Shown in pieces: positions 11,055-20,147 of a stretch of 64,000 bases of DNA; positions within the stretch are counted from its first letter, which is position 1, and each line of letters starts with the position of its first letter. Source of the stretch: Fen-999 sp044220545 (lineage in GTDB: Bacteria > Pseudomonadota > Gammaproteobacteria > Burkholderiales > Rhodocyclaceae); assembly GCA_044220545.1 (NCBI GenBank), contig JBGAQX010000009.1, positions 1-64,000 on the forward strand, given 5' to 3'. A program made the translations under genes and the position numbers. The notes beneath the pieces were generated by a model that saw only the letters and a list, made by a program, of their open reading frames with translations, did not search any database and had not been told where the DNA came from.

Positions 11055-12053
11055 TTACTTGGCGACGTGCTGGACGAAGCGCAGCATGTTGCAGGTGTAG
11101 CCGTACTCGTTGTCGTACCAGGACACGACCTTGACGAAGGTGCTGTCGAGGGCGATGCCGGCTTCGGCGTCGAACACGGACGGGGCGCTCATGCCGCGGA
11201 AGTCGGTGGCGACCACCTTCTCCTCGGTGTAGCCGAGCACGCCCTTCATCGCGCCTTCGGAGGCGGCCTTCATGGCGGCGCAGATGTCCTTGTACGAGGC
11301 TTCCTTGACGAGTTCGACGGTCAGGTCGACCACGGAGACGTCGGAGGTCGGCACGCGGAAGGCCATGCCGGTGAGCTTCTTGTTCAGCTCGGGGATGACC
11401 ACGCCGACGGCCTTGGCGGCGCCGGTGGAGGACGGGATGATGTTCTCGAGGATACCGCGGCCACCGCGCCAGTCCTTGTTGGACGGGCCATCGACGGTCT
11501 TCTGGGTGGCGGTGGCGGCATGCACGGTGGTCATCAGGCCGCGCTTGATGCCCCAGTTGTCGTGGAGCACCTTGGCGACCGGAGCCAGGCAGTTGGTGGT
11601 GCAGGAGGCGGCGGAAACGATCTTCTCGCCGGCGTACTTGGTGTGGTTTACGCCGTACACGAACATTGGCGTGTCGTCCTTCGAGGGGGCCGACTGCACG
11701 ACCTTCTTGGCGCCCGCGTCGATGTGCTTCTGGCACGTCTCCTTGGTCAGGAAGAAGCCGGTGGACTCGATGACGATGTCGACACCGATCTCGCCCCACT
11801 TCAGGTTGGCGGGGTCCTTCTCGGCGGTCAGGCGGATCTTCTTGCCCTTGACGACCAGGTTGTTGCCGTCGACGGAGATGTCGCCATTGAAGCGACCATG
11901 CACGGAGTCGTACTTGAGCATGTAGGCGAGGTAGTCGGGCTCGAGCAGGTCGTTGATGCCGACCACTTCGATATCGGGAAAGTCCTTGGCGATGGCGCGG
12001 AAAGCCATGCGGCCGATACGGCCGAAACCGTTGATGCCAACTTTGATTGTCAT
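11055..12053 (-). CDS. gap: Glyceraldehyde-3-phosphate dehydrogenase
   Basis: Interconverts 1,3-bisphosphoglycerate and glyceraldehyde 3-phosphate. The 332-residue protein has the N-terminal GINGFGRIGRMAFRA dinucleotide fold and the catalytic cysteine motif ASCTTNCLAP. GINDL after the second strand is typical of NAD-preferring enzymes. It sits between tkt (22 nt upstream) and pgk, as in many cbb operons, where it may carry the reductive Calvin-cycle flux. Confidence 0.97.
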   Translation of the reverse strand: MTIKVGINGFGRIGRMAFRAIAKDFPDIEVVGINDLLEPDYLAYMLKYDSVHGRFNGDISVDGNNLVVKGKKIRLTAEKDPANLKWGEIGVDIVIESTGFFLTKETCQKHIDAGAKKVVQSAPSKDDTPMFVYGVNHTKYAGEKIVSAASCTTNCLAPVAKVLHDNWGIKRGLMTTVHAATATQKTVDGPSNKDWRGGRGILENIIPSSTGAAKAVGVVIPELNKKLTGMAFRVPTSDVSVVDLTVELVKEASYKDICAAMKAASEGAMKGVLGYTEEKVVATDFRGMSAPSVFDAEAGIALDSTFVKVVSWYDNEYGYTCNMLRFVQHVAK

Positions 12054-12075
12054 GTGAATGATCTCCAGGTGACGG

Positions 12076-14088
12076 TTAGATGAACGATTCGACGGCTTTC
12101 ACCACATTGTCCACGGTGAAGCCGAATTCCTTGAACAGCACGCCGGCGGGGGCCGACTCGCCAAAGCGGTCCAGGCCGATGACCTTGCCTTCGCCGCCGA
12201 CATACTTCCACCAGCCGTCGGTGACGCTGGCCTCGACGACGATGCGCGGCAGGCCCTTGGGCAGCACGCTGTCCTTGTACGTCTGGTCCTGGCGGTCGAA
12301 GACATTGGTCGAGGGCATCGAAACGACGCGCACGGCGACGTTCTTTTCCGCCAGTGCGGTCTGCGCCTTGAGGGCCAGTTCGACTTCTGAGCCGGTGGCG
12401 ATGATGATGGCCTTGGCCTGACCCTTGGCTTCCGAGATGACGTAGCCGCCCTTGCGGATGTTGGCGATGGTGGCGGCGTCGCGGGCGACGAAGGGCAGGT
12501 TCTGGCGCGACAGGGCCAGCGAGCTTGGACCGGTGGTCTTCTCGACGGCGCAGACCCAGGAAACCATGGTTTCGACGGTATCGCACGGACGCCAGACGTC
12601 CATGTTCGGGATCATGCGCAGGGTCGGGATCTGCTCGACCGGCTGGTGGGTCGGGCCGTCTTCGCCGAGGCCGATGGAGTCGTGCGTGAAGACGTAGATC
12701 ACGCGCTGCTTCATCAGCGCCGACATGCGCAGGGCGTTGCGGGCGTATTCCGAGAACATCAGGAAGGTGCCGCCGAAGGGCAGCAGGCCGCCGTGCAGCG
12801 CCATGCCGTTCATGATGTGCGACATGCCGAACTCGCGCACGCCGTAGGAGATGTAGTTGCCCGTGGACTTGCCGCTGACGTGCTTGCAGCCTGTCCAGTT
12901 GGTCAGGTTGGAGCCGGTCAGGTCGGCGGAGCCGCCGAGGAACTCGGGCAGGGCCGGGGCCAGGGCGTTGATGGCGATCTGGCTGGCCTTGCGGGTGGCG
13001 ACGGTCTCGGCCTTGGTGTTGGCGGTTTCGATGGCCTTGGCGGCGAACTCGGCCCAGTTGGCGGGCAGCTCATTGGCCGTGCGGCGCTTGAATTCGGCCG
13101 CCTCGGCCGGGAAAGCCTTGGCGTAGTGCTCGAACTTCTGGCTCCACGAGCCTTCCCATTCGGCGCCCTTCTTCTTGGCGTCCCAGGCTTCGTAGACTTC
13201 CTTCGGAATCTCGAAGGGACCGAAGTTCCAGCCGATATGCGGGCGGGTCAGGCCGATCTCGATGTCGCCGAGCGGCGCGCCATGCACGTCGTGGGTGCCT
13301 TGCTTGTTCGGGCTGCCGGCGCCGATCACGGTCTTGCAGCAGATCAGCGACGGCTTGTCGGTGACGGCCTTGGCCGCCTCGATGGCGGCGTGCAGCGCTT
13401 CCGGATCGTGGCCGTTGACGTTCGGCACCACGTGCCAGCCGTAGGCCTCGAAGCGCTTGGGCGTGTCGTCGGTGAACCAACCTTCGACGTGGCCGTCGAT
13501 GGAGATACCGTTGTCGTCCCAGAAAGCGGTCAGCTTGCCGAGGCCCCAGGTGCCGGCCAGCGCACAGGCTTCGTGGGAGATGCCTTCCATCAGGCAGCCG
13601 TCGCCGAGGAACACCCAGGTGCGGTGATCGACGATCTCGTGGCCTGGCTTGTTGAATTCGGCGGCCAGCAGCTTCTCGGCCATGGCCATGCCGACGGCGT
13701 TGGTGATGCCCTGGCCGAGCGGGCCGGTGGTGGTCTCGACGCCAGGCGTGTAGCCGTACTCGGGGTGGCCGGGTGTCCGGCTGTGCAGTTGGCGGAACTG
13801 CTTCAGGTCGTCGATGGACAGGTCGTAGCCGGTCAGGTGCAGCAGGGCGTAGATCAGCATCGAGCCGTGGCCGTTGGAGAGCACGAAACGGTCGCGGTTG
13901 GGCCACTTGGGATTGCCGGGGTTGTGGCGCATGTGGTGGTTCCACAGCACTTCGGCAATTTCGGCCATGCCCATGGGCGCGCCAGGGTGGCCGGAGTTGG
14001 CCTTCTGCACGGAGTCCATGGCCAGGGCGCGGATGGCGCTGGTCAGGTTATTGAACACGGGGGGGTCGAAATCGCTGAAGGTGGACAT
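12076..14088 (-). CDS. tkt: Transketolase
   Basis: Thiamine-diphosphate enzyme moving two-carbon units in the regeneration phase of the Calvin cycle and in the pentose phosphate pathway. The start at 14088 (MSTFSDFDPPVFNNLTSAIR) follows a GAGGAAA ribosome site; longer in-frame extensions are unsupported. The 670-residue length is standard. The TPP-binding region GDGCLMEGISHEA, SGHPGAPMGMA and the transketolase pyrimidine-domain motif are present. Confidence 0.97.
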   Translation of the reverse strand: MSTFSDFDPPVFNNLTSAIRALAMDSVQKANSGHPGAPMGMAEIAEVLWNHHMRHNPGNPKWPNRDRFVLSNGHGSMLIYALLHLTGYDLSIDDLKQFRQLHSRTPGHPEYGYTPGVETTTGPLGQGITNAVGMAMAEKLLAAEFNKPGHEIVDHRTWVFLGDGCLMEGISHEACALAGTWGLGKLTAFWDDNGISIDGHVEGWFTDDTPKRFEAYGWHVVPNVNGHDPEALHAAIEAAKAVTDKPSLICCKTVIGAGSPNKQGTHDVHGAPLGDIEIGLTRPHIGWNFGPFEIPKEVYEAWDAKKKGAEWEGSWSQKFEHYAKAFPAEAAEFKRRTANELPANWAEFAAKAIETANTKAETVATRKASQIAINALAPALPEFLGGSADLTGSNLTNWTGCKHVSGKSTGNYISYGVREFGMSHIMNGMALHGGLLPFGGTFLMFSEYARNALRMSALMKQRVIYVFTHDSIGLGEDGPTHQPVEQIPTLRMIPNMDVWRPCDTVETMVSWVCAVEKTTGPSSLALSRQNLPFVARDAATIANIRKGGYVISEAKGQAKAIIIATGSEVELALKAQTALAEKNVAVRVVSMPSTNVFDRQDQTYKDSVLPKGLPRIVVEASVTDGWWKYVGGEGKVIGLDRFGESAPAGVLFKEFGFTVDNVVKAVESFI

Positions 14089-14177
14089 CGTATTTCCTCG
14101 TCGGTTGCTGCCGGAAGAGCCGAAGATTATCGACCAAAGCCGGCCCGTTGTGTTGTTGGTTGTAGAGTCGTTGGCCG

Positions 14178-14198
14178 GGGCCGGCATGACGCCGGCCC
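14178..14198 (-). other. Hairpin in the prk-tkt gap
   Basis: An 8-bp stem, GGGCCGGC (14178-14185) with GCCGGCCC (14191-14198), has a 5-nt loop and lies in the 156-nt gap between prk and tkt. No T-run follows on the minus strand. It may be an mRNA processing or stability element. Confidence 0.4.
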
Positions 14199-14244
14199 AA
14201 GCGGAACCAAGGCTGGAAGCGGGAGTTGGGTGAGTCAGGCGCCC

Positions 14245-15129
14245 TTACTTGCTGTGACTACGCTTCCACTTTTTTTCCATGAGGTCCAGCATGATCGGCG
14301 ACAGGACCAGCTGCATCGCCAGCTCCATTTTGCCGCCCGGCACCACCATGATGTTCGGCCGCGACATGAAGGAGTCGTGGATCATGGTCAGCAGGTAGGG
14401 GAAGTCGACGCCATGCGGATCGCGGAAACGGATCACCACCATCGACTCGTCGAGGGTCGGGATGTCGCGGGCGATGAACGGGTTGGAGGTGTCGACGATC
14501 GGCACGCGCTGGAAGTTGATGTGCGTGCGCGAAAACTGCGGGCAGATGTAGTGGACGTAGTCATGCATGCGACGCAGGATCGTCTGGGTGACCGCTTCGA
14601 CGGAATAGCCGCGGCCGGCCGTGTCGCGATGGATCTTCTGGATCCATTCGAGGTTGACCACCGGCACCACGCCGATGGCGAGATCCACGTGCTGGGCGAC
14701 GTCGGCCTCATCGCCGACATAGGCGCCGTGCAGGCCTTCGTAGAAGAGCAGGTCGGTGTGCTCGGGCAGGTCTTCCCAGGGGGTGAAAGTGCCCGGCTGC
14801 TGGCCGTACGGAGCGGCCTCTTCGTCATTGTGCAGGTAGAAGCGACGCTTGCCGTGGCCAGTGTCGCCGTAGCCCTTGAAGATGCCTTCCAGTTCGGCCA
14901 ACTCGTTGGAGTCGGGCCCGAAGTGGGTTGGGGCGCGCTCGCCGCGGGCTTCCGCGTCGGCGACCACCTTCTTCATTTCGGTGCGGTCGTACCGATGCAT
15001 GCTGTCGCCTTCGATCACCGCGGCGGTGATCTTCTCGCGGCGGAAGATGTGCTCGAAGGACCGCTTGACGGTGGTCGTGCCGGCGCCGGAAGAACCGGTA
15101 ACCGCGATGATGGGATGCTTGATGGACAT
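14245..15129 (-). CDS. prk: Phosphoribulokinase
   Basis: Makes ribulose 1,5-bisphosphate from ribulose 5-phosphate and ATP, a reaction specific to the Calvin cycle. The 294-residue length is that of the bacterial, octameric, NADH-responsive class. The P-loop region GSSGAGTTTVKRSF is at the N-terminus and the EGDSMHR substrate motif follows. It begins a transcriptional segment of its own: a terminator and candidate CbbR half-sites lie in the 317-nt gap upstream. Confidence 0.97.
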   Translation of the reverse strand: MSIKHPIIAVTGSSGAGTTTVKRSFEHIFRREKITAAVIEGDSMHRYDRTEMKKVVADAEARGERAPTHFGPDSNELAELEGIFKGYGDTGHGKRRFYLHNDEEAAPYGQQPGTFTPWEDLPEHTDLLFYEGLHGAYVGDEADVAQHVDLAIGVVPVVNLEWIQKIHRDTAGRGYSVEAVTQTILRRMHDYVHYICPQFSRTHINFQRVPIVDTSNPFIARDIPTLDESMVVIRFRDPHGVDFPYLLTMIHDSFMSRPNIMVVPGGKMELAMQLVLSPIMLDLMEKKWKRSHSK

Positions 15130-15249
15130 GGTGTCTCCCCTCTATTGAAAATTTCTTCGTTTCGGCCCGCCCGCCGTGGTCGGCGCGGCGTTCCGTGATG
15201 TCCTGGTTCCGGGTGTCCGTTCAGCCTGTCTTCTCCAGGCCACTCCGCC

Positions 15250-15279
15250 AAGAAAATCCCCACCCCTTGCGGGGCGGGG
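15250..15279 (-). terminator. Intrinsic terminator downstream of cbbO
   Basis: Read on the minus strand, CCCCGCCCC and GGGGTGGGG pair around GCAA (one internal mismatch) and are followed by ATTTTCTT. This is a good factor-independent terminator and separates the cbbMQO segment from prk. A second small hairpin (TCTGGC/GCCAGA, 15283-15301) precedes it. Confidence 0.7.
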
Positions 15280-15365
15280 CAATCTGGCAAAAAACGCCAG
15301 AGGGAGTGGAGAAGTACGAGCCGCGTAACCGCGACCCGACGGGCGCAATGTAATCCCCGATACCC

Positions 15366-15414
15366 ATAAGCGCCATTCACTTTTTCTTATCATTGGAATA
15401 AGTGGCTCGTTATT
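15366..15414. promoter_or_regulatory. Candidate CbbR operator upstream of prk
   Basis: Within the 317-nt cbbO-prk gap lie alternating half-sites: ATAAG (15366-15370), CTTAT (15386-15390), ATAAG (15398-15402) and TTATT (15410-15414). CTTAT-N7-ATAAG is a perfect 5-bp inverted repeat of LysR type. The same half-site words occur beside cbbR. The rest of the gap holds the cbbO terminator and no gene. Confidence 0.5.
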
Positions 15415-15446
15415 GCTTTGCATCATGCTGAATCAATGGCGACGAC

Positions 15447-17750
15447 CTATTTTGTCAGCGCCATGTAGAGCAAGGGCAGCTTCTCCGGCAGGCGCTCGAT
15501 GCGGTCGAGCACCTGCCAATGGCTGCCGAAGATGTCGCGCACGTAGGCGTCGGCCTTGGGGTCGAGACTGAGGCAATAAGTGGTTACTCCCTTCGCCGCC
15601 AGTTCCTCCACCGCCTTCCTGGCGTCGTGGCGCAGGTGCTCGGGATCGGCCACGTCGATATCGGCCGGCTCGCCGTCGGTGAGCAACAGCAGGATCTTCT
15701 TGTCGGCCTTGCGGTTTGCCAGGTAGTGGCCGGCATGGCGCAAGGCCGGACCCATGCGGGTGGACCAGGCGCCCGCCATCGCCGCCAGACGCGCTTTGAC
15801 CGTGTCGTCCCATTGTTCGGAAAAGCCCTTGATGTGGTGGTAACGCACCTCGTGCCGGGTGTCGGAGTGGAAGCCGGCGATGGCGAAGGGGTCGCCCAGG
15901 CATTCAATGGCCCAGGCCAGCAGCGACACCGCCTCCTGGGAGAGTTCCAGAATCGTCTGGCTGCCATCGGCCACTTTTTCGTTGAGTGACTCGGACAGGT
16001 CGAGCAGCACCATGACCGTGATGTCGCGGCCATCGGTGCGGTGGCTCATGTTGATGCGCGGATCGGGCGTGGCGCCGCCCTTGAAGTCGATCAGCGAGCG
16101 GATGGCGACATCGAGGTCGAGCTCGGAGCCTTCCTCCTGGTAGCGGATGCGCACCTTGTCCTGCGGCTTGAGCAGGTCGAGCAGGCGCTTGAGCTGCTTG
16201 GCCAGCGCGGCGTGCTTGGCCAGCAAGCGGTCGATGACCACCGGGTTGCCGCTCGGGTGCAGCGCTTCGTAAAGACTGACCCAGTCCGGCCGGTAGGTCT
16301 GGCTCTGGTAGTCCCACTCCGGGTAATGGCGGGGCGGCAGGCCCTTGAGTTCCTCGCCCGGCTCGAGCTCCCGTTCTTCGTCGAAGGCCTGCTCCTCGTC
16401 GCCTTCCTCGATGAACCGCCAGAGCTGGCGGTTGTCGTCGCGGTAGTCGACGACCGTGTCGTCGAAATGGACCTTGGCCAACTGGTCGCTCTGGCGGCGC
16501 GTTCTGGCGACATAGGAGAGCGCCAGGCTGGCGATCTCCCCGGTATTGGATTCGCCGGCGGCAAGGAGTTCATGGAAGCGCCGGACGTACTCGAGCACGT
16601 CCCGGTCCGTGTAGCCGTGGCCTGGATCAAGTAGCGCGCGCGACAGCATGGCCAGCCGGTGGCGCAGGCAGGACGTGGTCTCGGGGTCGCAGGCGTTCTC
16701 GACCGGTTTTGGATGGAGGGCGAGAAAGATGCGGGCGAGGCCGGGGTACTCACGGATCAGCAGGGTCTCGATGCGGCAGTCCTCGAAGAACTCGACGGCC
16801 ATGCGCTGGAAGGGGCTCCAGTTGTCGGCGATCTGCGGCGAGCTGTAGCGGCGGTGGCCGACCATGTGGGCGAGCACGGCGCGGTAACGGTCGAGGCCGC
16901 TGACGACGCCATTGGCACCATGGACATCGCCGAACACGTCGGGCACGCGCATGCCCAGTTGGTCGTAGTAGGGGATGGGCTTGCGCAGTTCGTCGAAGGC
17001 GGTGGAGTAGGGCACCAGCAGCTCGCTGTCTTGCCAAAGTGCGCGCAGGTAGAGATCCAGTTTCCGCTCCACATCGGCGAACAGCGTGCCATGGCGCTCG
17101 CGCTGGAGCACCGCGCGGCTGTCGGCCGAGGCGAGCTTGAAGTACTCCTCCTGGCGCTCGGGGTGGTTGCCGTAGTTGCGGATCCCGTACTCCACCCAGT
17201 TCTTGAGCCCCGCCATCGACAGCAGATTGGCGAGGGTCGGCGCCTGGGCGAAGAACTCCGGCAGTCCGGGACTCGGGAAGGTGCTGTGGTGGCCGTGGAT
17301 GGAGCCGGTGGTGCGCACCATCAGGTCACGGGCGATATCCAGGTAGAACCGCATCTGGTCGGGCGACTGCAGGCGCCGGGCCACGGCGGCCAGTGTTTGC
17401 AGGAAGGGCGCGATGGCCTTGCCGTTGGGCGACTTCTGCATCGCGCGGACGAAATCCATCACGGGGTTCAATACGTCGGCACCGATGGCGGCGGTGACGC
17501 TCGGCCATTCCTCGAGGAAAGCCAGCATCGGCTCCGGGCCGCGGCCGAGCTTGCCGAGCACGCGCGCCGCCTCCAGGTAGGCCTTCATCTGCTCTTTCGA
17601 GAAGGTGGCGAGCGCCTCGTAGACGCATTCCTCGAAGACGTCGGCCACCGGCTGGAAGCCGCAATCGACCTCGTACCAGTAGGTCTGCACCTGTGGGTGC
17701 ATCATGGCCCGTTTGCGGGCATCCGTCGCGGGACGGTAACCGGTGGTCAT
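15447..17750 (-). CDS. cbbO: CbbO, VWA-domain component of the RuBisCO activase
   Basis: CbbO partners with the AAA+ protein CbbQ to remodel inhibited RuBisCO active sites. The 767-residue protein has a long helical N-terminal region. Its C-terminal von Willebrand factor A domain carries the MIDAS motif DLSES (near residue 575) and LLLTDGEP further on. In characterised CbbQO systems this MIDAS docks on RuBisCO. It lies 32 nt after cbbQ and ends before a strong terminator. The start codon is the first family-like methionine; MMHPQ, 15 codons in, is an alternative. Confidence 0.93.
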   Translation of the reverse strand: MTTGYRPATDARKRAMMHPQVQTYWYEVDCGFQPVADVFEECVYEALATFSKEQMKAYLEAARVLGKLGRGPEPMLAFLEEWPSVTAAIGADVLNPVMDFVRAMQKSPNGKAIAPFLQTLAAVARRLQSPDQMRFYLDIARDLMVRTTGSIHGHHSTFPSPGLPEFFAQAPTLANLLSMAGLKNWVEYGIRNYGNHPERQEEYFKLASADSRAVLQRERHGTLFADVERKLDLYLRALWQDSELLVPYSTAFDELRKPIPYYDQLGMRVPDVFGDVHGANGVVSGLDRYRAVLAHMVGHRRYSSPQIADNWSPFQRMAVEFFEDCRIETLLIREYPGLARIFLALHPKPVENACDPETTSCLRHRLAMLSRALLDPGHGYTDRDVLEYVRRFHELLAAGESNTGEIASLALSYVARTRRQSDQLAKVHFDDTVVDYRDDNRQLWRFIEEGDEEQAFDEERELEPGEELKGLPPRHYPEWDYQSQTYRPDWVSLYEALHPSGNPVVIDRLLAKHAALAKQLKRLLDLLKPQDKVRIRYQEEGSELDLDVAIRSLIDFKGGATPDPRINMSHRTDGRDITVMVLLDLSESLNEKVADGSQTILELSQEAVSLLAWAIECLGDPFAIAGFHSDTRHEVRYHHIKGFSEQWDDTVKARLAAMAGAWSTRMGPALRHAGHYLANRKADKKILLLLTDGEPADIDVADPEHLRHDARKAVEELAAKGVTTYCLSLDPKADAYVRDIFGSHWQVLDRIERLPEKLPLLYMALTK

Positions 17751-17782
17751 CGGGGGTTCACCGTGTCGCCGGCGCCAGCCTC

Positions 17783-18586
17783 TCAGGCAAAGATCGCGTC
17801 GATCGCATGATCAAGGGTGGCGCGAATGTCCATATCGTCGGTGATCGGTCGCGCCATGGCCATGCGGCAGGCGTCCCGCGGCTCGACACCACCCTTGACA
17901 AGGGTGGCCGCATAGACGATCAAACGGGTCGAGATTCCTTCGTCGAGACCGTGGCCCTTGAGGTTGCGCGCGGTCTGGGCAATTTTCACCAGCCTGGCGG
18001 CGGTGGCCTCGTCCAGGCCGGTTTCCTTGGCGACGATGTGCGTTTCCAGGGTCGCTTCCGGATAGTCGAAGTCGAAGGCGGTGAACCGCTGCTTGGTCGA
18101 CTGTTTCAGATCCTTCATCAGGCTCTGGTAGCCCGGGTTGTAGGAGATGACCAACTGGAAGTCCGGATGAGCTTCGATCAGTTCGCCCTTCTTGTCCAGC
18201 GGCAGGGTGCGGCGGTGGTCGGTCAGCGGGTGGATCACCACGGTGGTGTCCTGCCGCGCCTCGACGATTTCGTCGAGGTAACAGATGGCACCAATGCGCG
18301 CGGCCGTGGTCAGCGGCCCGTCGAGCCAGCGGGTGCCGTTGGCTTCGAGCAGATAGCGGCCGACCAGGTCGGAAGCGGTCATGTCCTCGTTGCAGGCCAC
18401 GGTGACCAGCGGCTTGCCCAGCTTCCACGCCATGTACTCGATGAAGCGCGACTTGCCGCAGCCGGTCGGGCCTTTCACCATCACCGGCAGGCGGGCGGCA
18501 TAGGCGGCTTCGTAGAGCGCCACTTCCTTCCCCTGGGCCTGGTAGAAGGGTTCCTGGCGAACCTTGTACTGTTCCTTGTCGGTCAT
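17783..18586 (-). CDS. cbbQ: CbbQ, AAA+ RuBisCO activase motor
   Basis: MoxR-type AAA+ ATPase of 267 residues that assembles as a hexamer with CbbO. Walker A is GPTGCGKS near residue 38, Walker B is ICYLDEI, and the C-terminal CbbQ_C region is present. The start MTDKEQYKVRQEP at 18586 has a GGAGAG ribosome site about 6 nt upstream; an upstream in-frame ATG lacks one. It follows cbbM after a terminator hairpin, which may lower its expression relative to RuBisCO. Confidence 0.95.
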   Translation of the reverse strand: MTDKEQYKVRQEPFYQAQGKEVALYEAAYAARLPVMVKGPTGCGKSRFIEYMAWKLGKPLVTVACNEDMTASDLVGRYLLEANGTRWLDGPLTTAARIGAICYLDEIVEARQDTTVVIHPLTDHRRTLPLDKKGELIEAHPDFQLVISYNPGYQSLMKDLKQSTKQRFTAFDFDYPEATLETHIVAKETGLDEATAARLVKIAQTARNLKGHGLDEGISTRLIVYAATLVKGGVEPRDACRMAMARPITDDMDIRATLDHAIDAIFA

Positions 18587-18634
18587 TGGGCTCTCCTTGG
18601 CCACGCGAGTGAAACGGTCTTGCCACGCCGGATG

Positions 18635-18664
18635 AAAAACGCCCCCAGCGAAGTGGAGGCGTTT
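18635..18664 (-). terminator. Terminator between cbbM and cbbQ
   Basis: On the minus strand AAACGCCTCCA and its near-complement TGGGGGCGTTT form a stem followed immediately by a T-run (GTTTTTC). It lies 22 nt past the cbbM stop. Because cbbQ and cbbO follow with no visible promoter, partial read-through probably sets RuBisCO above activase. Confidence 0.75.
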
Positions 18665-18685
18665 CTCGCTGCCAGACGTCCGATC

Positions 18686-20065
18686 TTACTTGTGGACGCC
18701 GAGCTTCTCACGCCAGCCCGGGAAGAGCTTGTCCGCATCCTTCGGGAAGGACTCGAAGGCGCGGGCGAATTCCTTGTGCTCCTTGGCCCACTGGATCGGG
18801 TCGGCGCCGGCCTTCCAGCAGTCGTAGGCCTGGCGCAGGGAGATGGCGCCGGCCGCCGGGCTGTCGATGTGGCCGTAGGAGCCGCCACCGGCGGTGTTGA
18901 TGACGTTGCCGTGACCGAGGTTCTCGAAGAAGCCGGGCAGACGCAGGGCGTTCATGCCGCCGGAGATGATCGGCGTGGTCGGCTTCATGCCATGCCACTT
19001 CTGGTAGTAGACCGGGCCCTGGCACTCGTCGCGTTCGATCATGTAGGCGATGATCTTGTCGTCGCCTTCGCCTTCCATCTTGCCGTAGCCCATGGTGCCG
19101 ACGTGGATGCCGGAGGCGCCCTGCAGACGGCTCATCTTGGCCAGCACGAAGGCCGTGTAGCCACGCTTGGCGGACGGCGAGGTGACGGCGCCGTGGCCGG
19201 CGCGATGGTAGTGCAGGTACTGGCCGGGATATTGGCGACGGGCGGTGGTGACCATGCCGGGGCCGCCGACATAGCCGTCGACCAGGAAGGCCAGCTTGTC
19301 GGCGTCCGGGCCGAACACTTCCAGGCCGTAGTCGGCGCGGGCGCACATTTCATAGTGGTCGTCGGCGGTGATGTTCATGGAGAACAGCTTGGCCTGGCCG
19401 GTTTCGTCCTGGGCACGCTTCATCGAGTCATAGACCAGCGGCAGCACTTTCTTGAGCGGGCAGAACACCTGGTTGCCCTGGGGCTCGTCGTTCTTGATGA
19501 AGTCGCCGCCCAGCCAGAACTGGTAGGCCGCCTTGGCGAACGGCTCGGGACGCAGGCCGAGCTTGGGCTTGATGATGGTGCCGGAGATGTAGCCGCCATC
19601 CTTGATCGGGCGGCCGAGGATGCGCCACAGGTTGCTGATATCCACGGCCGGGCCGTCGAACATCTGGATGACGCGATCGGGCATGTAGAAGTCGATCATC
19701 TTGGCGTGCTCGATGTCGCCCATCCCCTGGTTGTTGCCGATGGCCAGGGTCAGGAAGGAAACCAGCATGAAGCGGCCGTCGGTGACGTTGCGGTCGAAGA
19801 GGTCGATCGGATAGGCGATGCGCATATCCTCGGTGGCTTCGTCGATGTGATACACCAGCGCATCGACGCCCTTGGTGAAGTCGTCGGTGGTCGACACTTC
19901 GACGTTGGTGCCGGTGGAAGACTCGGCGGCGAAGTGAGCAGCGGCCTCAAGGTAGCCGGTGCCGGCCTTGGGCTTCATCTTGTAGGCGACGAGGATGTGC
20001 TTGCCACCCTTGATCAGGTCTTCTTCCTTCAGGCTGAGGTCGGCGTAGCGGCTCGATTGATCCAT
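18686..20065 (-). CDS. cbbM: RuBisCO form II large subunit
   Basis: CO2-fixing ribulose-1,5-bisphosphate carboxylase of the form II type, which works without small subunits. The 459-residue length and N-terminus MDQSSRYADLSLKEEDLI are form II. The catalytic lysine is in KPKLGLRPE, the carbamylated-lysine motif is GGDFIKNDE, and loop-6-adjacent ISGGMNAL is present. No small-subunit gene is nearby. An AAGGAG ribosome site precedes the ATG. Form II enzymes have low CO2/O2 specificity, which suggests growth at high CO2 or low O2. Confidence 0.98.
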   Translation of the reverse strand: MDQSSRYADLSLKEEDLIKGGKHILVAYKMKPKAGTGYLEAAAHFAAESSTGTNVEVSTTDDFTKGVDALVYHIDEATEDMRIAYPIDLFDRNVTDGRFMLVSFLTLAIGNNQGMGDIEHAKMIDFYMPDRVIQMFDGPAVDISNLWRILGRPIKDGGYISGTIIKPKLGLRPEPFAKAAYQFWLGGDFIKNDEPQGNQVFCPLKKVLPLVYDSMKRAQDETGQAKLFSMNITADDHYEMCARADYGLEVFGPDADKLAFLVDGYVGGPGMVTTARRQYPGQYLHYHRAGHGAVTSPSAKRGYTAFVLAKMSRLQGASGIHVGTMGYGKMEGEGDDKIIAYMIERDECQGPVYYQKWHGMKPTTPIISGGMNALRLPGFFENLGHGNVINTAGGGSYGHIDSPAAGAISLRQAYDCWKAGADPIQWAKEHKEFARAFESFPKDADKLFPGWREKLGVHK

Positions 20066-20147
20066 GGTCTGCTCCTTTGATTGGTGTTGTCTATGGTGTT
20101 GAATTCGGTGTGAGCGGCATCTTAGACGCCGTCAATCATAAAAAACA

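Noticed and set aside
12646..15198. Long plus-strand frame opposite tkt and prk (about 850 codons)
   Set aside because: Antisense to tkt and prk, no domain recognised, composition dominated by Gly, Ala, Val and Asp from codon reversal.
17693..20080. Long open frame on the plus strand opposite cbbM and cbbQ (about 795 codons)
   Set aside because: It is antisense to well-conserved cbb genes and has low-complexity, Gly/His/Asp-rich translation. This is typical of a shadow frame in high-GC DNA.
20066..20147. CbbR site directly upstream of cbbM
   Set aside because: The gap is A/T-rich with a loose T-N11-A match and a GGC-TCT-AGA-GCC imperfect palindrome, but lacks the ATAAG/CTTAT pair seen at the other two sites.
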